Below are positions 35,541-43,923 of a DNA stretch of 64,000 nucleotides, piece by piece. This DNA is from Desulfobulbus oralis (GTDB taxonomy: Bacteria; Desulfobacterota; Desulfobulbia; Desulfobulbales; Desulfobulbaceae), in assembly GCF_002952055.1 (NCBI RefSeq), contig NZ_CP021255.1, forward strand, positions 1,773,501 through 1,837,500. Reading direction: 5' to 3'. The notes below the pieces were generated by a model that worked only from the letters and a program-made list of their open reading frames with translations, ran no database searches and was not told the DNA's origin. Every line of letters starts with the position of its first letter. The first letter of the stretch is position 1. Made by a program: the position numbers and the translations under genes.

Positions 35541-36116
35541 TCAGGGGGCGGACAGGCCCGAGAGCAGAATTTTTGTGCCCACGAGCATCAGGATCACACC
35601 GCCCAGCGCCTCCGCCCTGCCGCCCCAGGTCCTGCCGGCCCTGTGGCCCAGCAGGAGACCCAGAAGCGTCATCAGCGCCGCGACCACGCCGATGATGCAG
35701 GCCGGCCGCCAGATGCCCGTTCCCAGCAGGGAGAGACTCAGCCCCACGGCCAGCGCGTCGATGCTGGTGGCCAGCGCCAGCCCCAGAAGGGTTAGGCCCC
35801 GGCTGGGATCGACCGCTTTTTTCGCGGCTTCCGCCCCTTCCCTGCTGTTCAGCGCCCCGAAAAGCATATGGCCGCCAATGGCGGCCAGAAGGGCAAAGGC
35901 AATCCAGTGGCTGAGGCTCTGCACAAGGGTGCGCAGCGACAGCCCGGCCGTCCAGCCGATGACGGGCATCAGCGCCTGAAACAGGCCAAAGTGAAAGGAC
36001 AGCCTGAAACAGGGCCGGAAAGCCAGGGGCCGGATATGCACGCCGGCCGCCAGGGCCACGGCAAAGGCATCCATCGCCAGGGCGAGCGCCAGCGTCAGCA
36101 GGGCGGGAAAGCTCAT
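35541..36116 (-). CDS. mntP: Manganese efflux pump MntP family
   Basis: The 191-residue membrane protein has six hydrophobic segments and the duplicated MntP motif: LALAMDAFAVALAAGV in the first half and ALATSIDALAVGLSLSLLG in the second, each with the Asp likely to bind metal. MntP exports Mn2+ across the inner membrane. It starts at the base directly after the argD stop codon, inside the arginine operon, a context with no obvious link to its role. No yybP-ykoY riboswitch, common before mntP, can fit in this gapless position. Confidence 0.92.
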   Translation of the reverse strand: MSFPALLTLALALAMDAFAVALAAGVHIRPLAFRPCFRLSFHFGLFQALMPVIGWTAGLSLRTLVQSLSHWIAFALLAAIGGHMLFGALNSREGAEAAKKAVDPSRGLTLLGLALATSIDALAVGLSLSLLGTGIWRPACIIGVVAALMTLLGLLLGHRAGRTWGGRAEALGGVILMLVGTKILLSGLSAP

Positions 36117-37313
36117 TTACGCCAGTTCGGCAAACACCGCTTCCAGCTCGCGGATCAGGGTATCGATGTCGTTTCTGGTGACAATGAGCGGTGGCACGAA
36201 GCGCAGCACCTGATTGCCGGTGAAGTTGATGATGAGGCCGCGCTCGAACATCCGGTTGACAATCTCCGCGCCATGGGCAATGCCCTTTTCGGTCAGTGTC
36301 AGGCCCAGGAGCAGGCCCCGGCCGCGCGCGCCGCTCGCGAACTGCGGGAATTTTTCGGCAAGCCCCTGCAACTCTGCCATGAAATACGCGCCCGTGTCCC
36401 GTACAGCCTCCAGAAAACCGGGGGCCAGGAGCTGGCGCAGAACCACGACGCCAGCCGCGCAGGAAACCGGGTTGCCGCCAAAGGTAGCGGCATGGGTGCC
36501 CGGGGTGAAGGCCGCGGCGATTTTCTCCGTGGTCAGCATGGCGCTCAGGGGCAGGCCGCTGCCCAGGGCCTTGGCCAGGGTCATGATGTCCGGCGTGACG
36601 CCCAGTTGCTCATGGGCAAAGAGCGTGCCCGTGCGGCCGAGACCGGTCTGTACCTCGTCGAAGATGAGCAGGAGGCCGTGCCGGTCACAGAGCGCGCGGA
36701 TGCCCTGCAGATAGTCCTGAGACAGGGGCCGCACCCCGCTTTCGCCCTGGATCGGCTCGCAGAGAATGGCGCAGGTCTGCGGGCTGATCAGTGCCTCCAG
36801 CGCCTGCAGGTCGCCGAACTCGGCGTTGATGAAGCCTTCGGGCATGGGCTCGAAGCCCCTGTGAAAGTGCGGCTGGCCGGTGGCGGCCACAGCGGCCAGG
36901 GTCCGGCCATGGAAAGAGCCCAGGAGCGAAATGATTTCGTATTTGCCTGGCGCGCTGTAGATGCGCGCGAGCTTGATGGCCGCCTCGTTGGCCTCGGCCC
37001 CGGAGTTGGCAAAAAAGACGCGGTCCGCAAAACTGTTCCGCACCAGCAGCTCGGCCAGTTCTATCTGTGGCCGGGTGTAGAAGAGATTGCTCACGTGCAC
37101 CAGCTCGCCGGCCTGATTGCGGATGGCCCTGGTCACCTCCGGCTGGCAGTGGCCCAGGACGCAAACCGCGATCCCGGACAGGAAATCCAGATATTCCTTG
37201 CCGTTTTCGTCCCAGAGGCGGCAGCCTTCGCCGCGCACCATGGCGGCCGGAAAACGTCTGTAGGTGTGAATGAGCACCTGCTCGCCCCGTTCTATCCATT
37301 CGCTGTTGTTCAT
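36117..37313 (-). CDS. argD: Acetylornithine aminotransferase
   Basis: ArgD transaminates N-acetylglutamate semialdehyde; it is PLP dependent and can also act in DAP synthesis. The 398-residue protein has class III aminotransferase landmarks: GIAVCVLGHC, NSGAEANEAAIKLAR, SFHGRTLAAVAATGQ, ILCEPIQGESGV, LLIFDEVQTGLGRTG and the PLP lysine in MTLAKALGSGLP, followed by HAATFGGNP. This dual function may explain its operon with both arg and dap genes. Confidence 0.96.
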   Translation of the reverse strand: MNNSEWIERGEQVLIHTYRRFPAAMVRGEGCRLWDENGKEYLDFLSGIAVCVLGHCQPEVTRAIRNQAGELVHVSNLFYTRPQIELAELLVRNSFADRVFFANSGAEANEAAIKLARIYSAPGKYEIISLLGSFHGRTLAAVAATGQPHFHRGFEPMPEGFINAEFGDLQALEALISPQTCAILCEPIQGESGVRPLSQDYLQGIRALCDRHGLLLIFDEVQTGLGRTGTLFAHEQLGVTPDIMTLAKALGSGLPLSAMLTTEKIAAAFTPGTHAATFGGNPVSCAAGVVVLRQLLAPGFLEAVRDTGAYFMAELQGLAEKFPQFASGARGRGLLLGLTLTEKGIAHGAEIVNRMFERGLIINFTGNQVLRFVPPLIVTRNDIDTLIRELEAVFAELA

Positions 37314-37363
37314 CTCGTGTTGTCCCTGCAGTTGTGTGCCAAGTCTTTTCGGTCCATGCCGTC

Positions 37364-38254
37364 TCAGGCGACCAGTTCGGTGCCGATGCCGGTGTGTGTG
37401 AAAATTTCCAGTAAAATCGCGTGTTCCTGGCGGCCGTCAATGATGTGTGCCTTGCTCACGCCGCCGTTCAGCGCCGCCTTGCAGCAGTTGACCTTGGGAA
37501 TCATGCCGCCCTGAATCACGCCTTCTGCGATAAGGGGATCGATCTGCTCCCGGTAGATGGTCGAGATCAGCTCGCCCTGGCTGTTCCTGACGCCGGCCAC
37601 GTCGGTCAACAGGATCAGCTTGAGCGCCTTCAGCTCGGCCGCAATGGCGCCTGCCACCAGGTCGGCGTTGATGTTGAAGGCCTGACCGTCTCCGCCCACG
37701 CCCACCGGCGCGATCACCGGAATGAAGTCCTTTTCCTGCAGGGTGCGCAGCAGCTCCGGATTGACCCGGGTCACTTCGCCGACCCGCCCCAGGTCAATCA
37801 GCTCCGGCGGCCGATTTTCCGTGGCCGGTGCGTGCATGTCCATTTTTTTGGCCTGCACCAGATCGCCGTCCCGGCCGGAGAGCCCCACAGCCTTGCCGCC
37901 GCAGTGGTTGATCAGGCTGACGATTTCCTTGTTGACCTTGCCGACCAGCACCATTTCGACCACATCCATGGTTTCGCCGTCCGTCACCCGCATGCCCTGA
38001 ATATAGTTCGGCTCGATCTGCATCTTGCCGAGGAAGCGGTTGATCTGTGGGCCGCCGCCGTGCACCACGACCGGCCGGATGCCGATATACTGCATGAGAA
38101 TGACATCCAGGGCGAAGTTGCGTTTCAGCTCCTCGTCCACCATGGCGTGGCCGCCGTACTTGATGACCAGGGTTTTGCCGCTGAACTCCCGCAGATAGGG
38201 CAGGGATTCCACCAGCACCTTGGCCTTGGCTATTCCGTCGTTGGGCATGTGCAT
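37364..38254 (-). CDS. argB: Acetylglutamate kinase
   Basis: ArgB phosphorylates N-acetylglutamate, the committed arginine step. The product (about 296 residues) has [57 protein letters not shown] and GGMIPKV. The start is uncertain: a TTG at 38263 and ATGs at 38254 and 38248 are all in frame and none has a good Shine-Dalgarno. Family alignments favour one of the ATGs. An N-terminal ~25-residue helix of the kind seen in arginine-inhibited, hexameric ArgB is present ([17 protein letters not shown]). It is the first gene of the operon. Confidence 0.95.
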   Translation of the reverse strand: MHMPNDGIAKAKVLVESLPYLREFSGKTLVIKYGGHAMVDEELKRNFALDVILMQYIGIRPVVVHGGGPQINRFLGKMQIEPNYIQGMRVTDGETMDVVEMVLVGKVNKEIVSLINHCGGKAVGLSGRDGDLVQAKKMDMHAPATENRPPELIDLGRVGEVTRVNPELLRTLQEKDFIPVIAPVGVGGDGQAFNINADLVAGAIAAELKALKLILLTDVAGVRNSQGELISTIYREQIDPLIAEGVIQGGMIPKVNCCKAALNGGVSKAHIIDGRQEHAILLEIFTHTGIGTELVA

Positions 38255-38405
38255 TTTTGGCAACAGGGGTTTGGGTTGTGGCTTGAGTCCGGCATCTCCC
38301 CTTTACATTTTTTTGCCGGCAAAGTAAAATTCTTTCCCAATGCAAAAATCAAACCTGATCGCTCCCATTAATCGTTTTTTGCCTTTTCCTTTATGAGGCT
38401 TTGCT

Positions 38406-38942
38406 ATGCACCTTTTCTCCTTTGTTGTCTCTCCTGCAGCAGGCCGCTGTGTCCGGAACATGGCCGCCTTTGCCCTGGCGGCCGCTCTGGGGCTGGGCGC
38501 CTTTGGCCCGGAGGCTGCCAGGGCCGATGACGCGCCGATCGATATCGAGGCCGACCGGATGGTTTCCCGGGAGAACGAAAATGCCGTGGCTTTTTTGGGC
38601 AAGGTGGTGGCCAGGCAGGGGCCCATGACCATCCGTGCCAGCAGCATGACCGTCTACTACGACAACAGCGCGAAAGGCGACAAGGCGGCAGGCCAGATCG
38701 ACCGGCTGATATGCCAGCGCGATGTCAAGATCACCCAGGGCGACTGGCTGGGCACCGGCGACAGGCTGGACTACTTTGCCAAGACCCGCAAGGCGGTGCT
38801 GAGCGGCAATGCCAAGGCATGGAACGGCCCCAACATGGTTTCCGGCAAGACCATCACCTACTTCATGAACGAGAAGCGCTCGGAGGTGGATCGGGACGAC
38901 GGCCCCGTGCGCGCCGTGTTCCGGGCCGGAACGGGTCAGTGA
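38406..38942 (+). CDS. lptA: LPS transport periplasmic protein LptA
   Basis: The 178-residue product has a signal peptide (positive start, then FALAAALGLGAFGPEAARA with a likely cut after ARA). An OstA/LptA beta-jellyroll follows: IDIEADRMVSRENENAVAFL, GKVVARQGPMTIRASSMTVY, QRDVKITQGDWLGTGDRLDY and KAVLSGNAKAWNG. It bridges inner and outer membranes in LPS export. It is 3 bp upstream of lptB. The lptC gene that often precedes lptA is absent; the upstream gene is the divergent argB with a 140-bp shared gap. Confidence 0.92.
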   Translation: MHLFSFVVSPAAGRCVRNMAAFALAAALGLGAFGPEAARADDAPIDIEADRMVSRENENAVAFLGKVVARQGPMTIRASSMTVYYDNSAKGDKAAGQIDRLICQRDVKITQGDWLGTGDRLDYFAKTRKAVLSGNAKAWNGPNMVSGKTITYFMNEKRSEVDRDDGPVRAVFRAGTGQ

Positions 38943-38945
38943 TCC

Positions 38946-39677
38946 ATGCCGGGCGATTCGGTGCTTGAAACCCGGAGCCTCTGCAAGGAGTACCGCAGAC
39001 GGCGGGTCGTGGACAATGTCAGCCTCCAGGTGCGTCATGCCTCGGTGGTGGGTCTGCTTGGTCCCAACGGCGCCGGCAAGACAACCACCTTTTATGCCAT
39101 TGCGGGCTTTGTCCGCCCCACCACGGGCGCAATTTTTCTGGACAATCGGGATATCACCTCATTGCCCATCCACAAGCGGGCCCATCTGGGCATTACCTAT
39201 CTGGCCCAGGATTCCTCGATTTTCAAAAAGCTCACGGTCGAGGAAAATGTCCGCATTGTCCTGGAGCCTCTGGGCCTGCCCCGCAACGAAATCAACAACC
39301 GCATCTGGGATCTTCTGGCCGAACTCAAGGTCGAGCATCTGGCGGGCAACAAGGGCAGCACCCTTTCCGGCGGCGAGCGGCGGCGGGTGGAGATCATCCG
39401 GGCCCTGGCCACCCAGCCCCGCTTCATTCTTCTGGACGAACCCTTTGCCGGGGTCGACCCGCTTTCCGTGGCCGACCTGCAGCAGATCATCCGTCAGCTC
39501 AAGGAACGGGGCATCGGCGTACTGATTTCGGATCACAACGTGCGCGAAACCCTGCAGGTCTGCGATTTTGCCTATATCATGAACAGCGGCCAGGTACTCA
39601 CGAGCGGAGTGGCGCAGGATATCACGGCAAGCGTGGTGGCGCGCAAGATGTATCTGGGCGACAACTTCCACATGTAA
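38946..39677 (+). CDS. lptB: LPS export ABC transporter ATP-binding protein
   Basis: The 243-residue ATPase drives LPS extraction with LptFG. Walker A is GPNGAGKTT, the Q-loop region is YLAQDSSIFKKLTVEEN, the signature is LSGGERRR, Walker B is FILLDEPFAGVDP and the switch His is in ISDHNVRETL. These match LptB closely, including the RYLIYEG-like end replaced by KMYLGDNFHM. It lies between lptA and rpoN with very short gaps, so the three form an operon. Confidence 0.96.
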   Translation: MPGDSVLETRSLCKEYRRRRVVDNVSLQVRHASVVGLLGPNGAGKTTTFYAIAGFVRPTTGAIFLDNRDITSLPIHKRAHLGITYLAQDSSIFKKLTVEENVRIVLEPLGLPRNEINNRIWDLLAELKVEHLAGNKGSTLSGGERRRVEIIRALATQPRFILLDEPFAGVDPLSVADLQQIIRQLKERGIGVLISDHNVRETLQVCDFAYIMNSGQVLTSGVAQDITASVVARKMYLGDNFHM

Positions 39678-39683
39678 AGGTCC

Positions 39684-41147
39684 ATGGCTCTGGAACTCAG
39701 GCAAAGTCTGAAACTGGCCCAGAAACTGGTGATGACCCACCAGCTCAAGCAGGCTATCAGACTTTTGCAGTTGGGTCGGCTGGAACTGGCCGACACGCTG
39801 AGGGCAGAGATGGAACAGAATCCCATGCTGGAAGAGGCGCTGCCCGAGCTGGAGGAGGGCGGCCATCCCGAATCCCTGTCCGCCACCGAAGAAGCTCCTG
39901 TCGAAGAAGAGCCCACCACTGCCAGGGTTGACGGCAGCGCGCCCTCGGATATTGGCGAGGTCAACTGGAACGACTATGCCAATACATTCGACTCCGATCT
40001 GTCCTTTGCCCATGAGACGCCGGCGGCCGACGCGCCGTCCCAGTTCGATTTCATCTCCGTACAGCCCGGCATTGCCGAGCAACTGGCCTGGCAGCTCATG
40101 CCCCTGCAGTTGAACGGGCTGGACCGGCAACTGACCGGCTTTATCATCGGCAATCTGGACCGGCACGGCTATCTGAAGCTGGACCTGCCCGATATAGTGG
40201 CTGCCTGTCACTGCGCTCTGGCAGAGGCGGAAGGCGCCCTGCGCCTTGTGCAGAGCCTGGAGCCGGCCGGCATCGGCGCCAGGGATCTCAGGGAATGCCT
40301 ACTCCTGCAACTGGAGCGTCAGGAAGAGGAAGACGAGCTGGCCATCCGCATTGTGGACAGGCATATGGCCAGCCTGGAAAGCCGCAACTTCGGCGCCATT
40401 GCCCGCGATCTGGGCGTGACCCAGCATGCGGTGCTCGATGCCGTGGCCCGCATCCGCGGGCTCGATCCCTTTCCGGGCAACGAGTACGACAACGGCGCCG
40501 TCAACTATGTGACGCCGGATGTGTATGTGTTCAAGGTGGATGACCAGTTCGTCATCCAGATGAACGACGAGGGGCTGCCGAACCTGCGCCTCTCTGAAGC
40601 ATACCTGCAGCTCCTGAAGAACAGGAAGTCGCTGCCTGCCCAGTCCCGCTCCTTTTTGCTGGAGAACAAGCGCAATGCCGAGTGGCTGCTCAAGTCCGTG
40701 GAACAGCGGCAGCACACCCTCTACCGGGTGGTGGAGAGCCTGCTCAAATTCCAGCGCGAGTTCTTCGAGCAGGGGCCGCTCAGCATGAAACCGCTGGTGC
40801 TCAGGGATGTGGCCGAGGACATCGGCATGCACGAGTCCACCATCAGCCGGGTGACGGCCAACAAGTACGTGCACACGCCCCAGGGCATCTACGAGCTGAA
40901 ATACTTTTTCACCTCGGCGGTCACCAACGCGGACGGCAGCACCGTGGGCGCAGAGGCCATCAAGACGCGCATCCGCCAGTTGGTGAGTGCCGAAGACCCG
41001 GCCAAACCCCTTTCCGACAACCGCATTGCCGAACTGCTGGCCCAGGAGGATATCGAGGTGGCCCGCCGCACCGTGGCGAAATACCGCGAGCAGTTGAAAA
41101 TTCTGCCGGTCAAGCACCGGCGGGTGACGACCGCCAGGCATGCATAG
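39684..41147 (+). CDS. rpoN: RNA polymerase sigma-54 factor
   Basis: The 487-residue product has region I with glutamine- and leucine-rich text (LRQSLKLAQKLVMTHQLKQA) and an acidic linker (about residues 50-110). The core-binding region and the DNA-binding C terminus follow, ending in the RpoN box ARRTVAKYRE, then QLKILPVKHRR. It starts 6 bp after lptB. In most relatives rpoN is followed by hpf/raiA, ptsN, hprK or rapZ; none is here, and the next gene is convergent. Confidence 0.96.
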   Translation: MALELRQSLKLAQKLVMTHQLKQAIRLLQLGRLELADTLRAEMEQNPMLEEALPELEEGGHPESLSATEEAPVEEEPTTARVDGSAPSDIGEVNWNDYANTFDSDLSFAHETPAADAPSQFDFISVQPGIAEQLAWQLMPLQLNGLDRQLTGFIIGNLDRHGYLKLDLPDIVAACHCALAEAEGALRLVQSLEPAGIGARDLRECLLLQLERQEEEDELAIRIVDRHMASLESRNFGAIARDLGVTQHAVLDAVARIRGLDPFPGNEYDNGAVNYVTPDVYVFKVDDQFVIQMNDEGLPNLRLSEAYLQLLKNRKSLPAQSRSFLLENKRNAEWLLKSVEQRQHTLYRVVESLLKFQREFFEQGPLSMKPLVLRDVAEDIGMHESTISRVTANKYVHTPQGIYELKYFFTSAVTNADGSTVGAEAIKTRIRQLVSAEDPAKPLSDNRIAELLAQEDIEVARRTVAKYREQLKILPVKHRRVTTARHA

Positions 41148-41236
41148 CGGTGTCCGGGACAAAGAGGCGGCAACGAAAGCGGCGGGGGACTGCGCCGGGC
41201 CGGCCTCTTTGGCAGGCCCTTGCCGCAGCCCTGGCT

Positions 41237-42583
41237 TCAGCTCCTGATCATCTCCGCGATCTGGAAGGCCATTTCGAGCGACTGCTCCGCGTTCAGGCGC
41301 GGATCGCAGGTGGTGAGGTAACGCAGATTCAGTTGTTCGGCCGAAAGCTGGCGTCCTCCGCCGATGCACTCGGTGACATTGTCGCCGGTCAGCTCGAAGT
41401 GCACGCCGCCCGGAATCGTGCCCTCGGCCCAGTTCAGCTCGAAGAAGCACTGCAACTCCGAAAGAATGTCGTCGAAGCTCCGCGTCTTGCGGCCCGATTC
41501 TGCGCTGAAGGTGTTGGCGTGCATGGGGTCGCAGGTCCAGATGACGTGGCAGCCCGCCCGTTTGACCGCCCTCAGCAGTGGCGGCAGATGCTTTTCGACA
41601 ACCCCTGCGCCGAAACGGGTGATGAGCGTGATGCGGCCCGGCTCGTTCTCCGGGTTCAGCCGCTCGATGAGGGCGAGCATGGTGTCCGGGTCATGGTCCG
41701 GCCCGACCTTGATACCCAGGGGATTGCGCACCCCGCTTAGAAATTCCACGTGCGCGCCGTCCAGTTGCCGGGTGCGGTCGCCGATCCACAGCATGTGGGC
41801 CGAACAGTCGTACCAGCCGCCCGCTTCGGTGGAATCTTCCCGGGTCAGGGCCTCCTCGTAGCCCAGAAAGAGCGCTTCGTGGGAGGTGAAGAACTGCACC
41901 TCCCGCATCTGCGGCGTGTCTGTCGGGATGCCGATGGTTTCCATGAATTTGATGGCATCGCCGATGCGTTTGGCCATGCGCTCGTAGTTGCGGCCCATGG
42001 GCGACTGCTTGACGAATTTTTGATTCCAGGCCTGCACCCGGTGCAGCGAGCCAAAGCCGCCGCGGGTGAAGGCGCGGAGCAGGTTCAAGGTGGCGGCCGA
42101 CATGTGGTAGCCCATCAGAAGCCGTTCCGGGTTGGGCACCCGGGCCTCTGGCGTCGCCTCGATGGAGTTGGCCATATCGCCGCGATAGCTGGGGATGTTC
42201 TCGCCGTTCACGGTTTCGGTGTCACTGGAACGCGGTTTGGCGTATTGCCCGGCGATGCGGCCCACCTTGACCACCGGCTTGTTGCCGGCATAGGTGAGGA
42301 TGACCGCCATCTGCAGCAGGACCTTCAGGGTCTCGCGGATGTTGGGGGCGGTGCAGCGGGCGAATTCCTCAGAACAGTCGCCGCCCTGGAGCAAAAAGGC
42401 CCTGCCCGCCGCGACCTGGGCCAGCCGTGCCTTCAGATCCCGGATTTCACCGGCAAAAACCAGGGGGGGCAGGGCCGAGAGGCTGCGGACGACCTTTTCG
42501 TACTGCTCCCTGTCCGGCCAGCCAGGCTGTTGCAGGGCGGTTTTGTTTCTGTAGCTCGTTTTCGACCAGTTTTTCATGCTCAT
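41237..42583 (-). CDS. 3-deoxy-7-phosphoheptulonate synthase, type II (plant-like)
   Basis: The enzyme makes DAHP from PEP and erythrose-4-phosphate, the first step of aromatic biosynthesis. The product (448 residues) has type II landmarks: FLLQGGDCSEEF with the metal-ligand Cys, VVKVGRIAGQYAKPRS, RGDMANS, FTSHEALFLGYEEALTR, WIGDRTRQLDGAHVEFLSG, WTCDPMHANT, GGVHFELTGDNVTECIGGG and YLTTCDPRLNAEQSLE. The ATGs at 42583 and 42577 are both possible starts. It is convergent with rpoN and divergent from prmA. Type II rather than AroFGH-type I sequence is unambiguous. Confidence 0.95.
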   Translation of the reverse strand: MSMKNWSKTSYRNKTALQQPGWPDREQYEKVVRSLSALPPLVFAGEIRDLKARLAQVAAGRAFLLQGGDCSEEFARCTAPNIRETLKVLLQMAVILTYAGNKPVVKVGRIAGQYAKPRSSDTETVNGENIPSYRGDMANSIEATPEARVPNPERLLMGYHMSAATLNLLRAFTRGGFGSLHRVQAWNQKFVKQSPMGRNYERMAKRIGDAIKFMETIGIPTDTPQMREVQFFTSHEALFLGYEEALTREDSTEAGGWYDCSAHMLWIGDRTRQLDGAHVEFLSGVRNPLGIKVGPDHDPDTMLALIERLNPENEPGRITLITRFGAGVVEKHLPPLLRAVKRAGCHVIWTCDPMHANTFSAESGRKTRSFDDILSELQCFFELNWAEGTIPGGVHFELTGDNVTECIGGGRQLSAEQLNLRYLTTCDPRLNAEQSLEMAFQIAEMIRS

Positions 42584-42788
42584 CCGTGCTGATGGTTGTT
42601 TTATACTGTGCAGGCCATCTTTGGCCCTGGCCTTCGTTGTCGGGCTGCCTCGCAGGCCAGGGCCGGCGAGAGAGCGACTGAGAACGCCGCAAACGGGTGC
42701 TGGCTGCCGGCGTGCATGCAGGATTTTCAAAACGAGTAGGTAGCCCGGCACACTGGCCTTGTCAACCTCAATGCTTTTGCAGGAACTC

Positions 42789-43688
42789 ATGGAACAACAA
42801 AAACAGTGGTTGAAACTCAGCTTTTTTTGCCCGCTTGAGCTGGCCGAGGCGGCCAGCGATGTGCTGGCGGTAAAAAGCGGCAACGGGGTGGAACAGAGCC
42901 CGGAACAGGACAGCGCCTGCGTGCTGGCTGGATTTTTTGCGGTGCACGATGCAGATGAAGTCCGCCTTGTGGCTGCGGATGTCGGGGCGGCCCTGGCCGC
43001 TCTCTTTGCACTCTACGAGCGGCCCGCGCCGGAGCTGGAGCGGCGGATGCTGCAGGATGAAGACTGGGCCACGAGCTGGCAGCGATACTTCAAGCCCTTT
43101 GCGGTGGTGCCCGGGCTGATTGTCAGGCCCTCGTGGGAGAGCTATGCGGCCGGGCCCGGCGAACGGGTTCTGGAGATGGATCCGGGCATGGCCTTTGGCA
43201 CGGGTCAGCATGCCTCGACCCGCGGCGCGCTGACTCTGATGCGGCAGGCGCTCGGAGCCCTGCCGCCGGAGGTGGAGCAGCGGGCCCTGGATGTGGGCAC
43301 CGGCACCGGGATTCTCGCCATGGCCGCAGCCCTCTGGGGCATGCCTGCCGTGCTGGCGCTGGACAATGATCCGGAGGCGGTGCAGGTGGCTGCTGAAAAC
43401 GTGGCCCGGAACGGGCTCGCGGCGCAGATTCGGGTGGCCCTGACTCCGCCTGCCGCGCTGAGCGGCAGCTTTGCCCTGGTGACGGCCAACATTGTGCACG
43501 ACGTGCTGGCGGCCATGCTGGCCGATCTGACCCGGCTTACGGCCCAGGGCGGTTTTCTGATCCTGGCCGGCATTCTGGCAGGCGGGCAGGAGGCAAACAT
43601 TGTGCGGCTCTATGGAGATTGTGGTTTTCATCTGGTCGAGGCCAAGTATGAGGACGAGTGGGCAGCACTGCTCCTCAGGCGGGGCTGA
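42789..43688 (+). CDS. prmA: Ribosomal protein L11 methyltransferase
   Basis: PrmA trimethylates ribosomal protein L11. The 299-residue product has the N-terminal recognition domain with LQDEDWATSWQRYFKPF, the characteristic DPGMAFGTGQHASTRGAL, and the AdoMet site ALDVGTGTGILAMAAAL, with LALDNDPEAV and TANIVHDVL. I placed the start at ATG 42789, with AGGA just upstream, because the residues before it are unlike the family. It stands alone, followed by a possible terminator. Confidence 0.93.
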   Translation: MEQQKQWLKLSFFCPLELAEAASDVLAVKSGNGVEQSPEQDSACVLAGFFAVHDADEVRLVAADVGAALAALFALYERPAPELERRMLQDEDWATSWQRYFKPFAVVPGLIVRPSWESYAAGPGERVLEMDPGMAFGTGQHASTRGALTLMRQALGALPPEVEQRALDVGTGTGILAMAAALWGMPAVLALDNDPEAVQVAAENVARNGLAAQIRVALTPPAALSGSFALVTANIVHDVLAAMLADLTRLTAQGGFLILAGILAGGQEANIVRLYGDCGFHLVEAKYEDEWAALLLRRG

Positions 43689-43858
43689 GCCGCTTTTTTC
43701 CTTGAACCGGCGGGTCAGGCCCGTCAATATGCAGTACACTGCGGGCCCTGAACTGAAAGCGGCGCCCACTGGCAGGGGCGCCCCGGAACGGCTGCACTGC
43801 GATACAGTGAGCGTACACAGGCCCTTTGCGGTATCCTGCGGTATGCTGTCCTTGCATG

Positions 43859-43899
43859 GACGCCCCATAAGCCCCGGAGCGGCGGGGCGTCTCCTTTTC
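43859..43899 (+). terminator. Possible terminator after prmA
   Basis: An 8-bp perfect stem, GACGCCCC with GGGGCGTC, has a 17-base GC-rich loop and is followed by TCCTTTTCC. The tail is weak, and it lies only 25 bp before the next gene, so it could instead be a hairpin in that gene's leader. Confidence 0.4.
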
Positions 43900-43923
43900 C
43901 ACTCATAATACATGGAGGTCATC

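Noticed and set aside
35500-36200. Mn-sensing yybP-ykoY riboswitch before mntP
   Set aside because: mntP starts directly after the argD stop codon, leaving no room for a leader.
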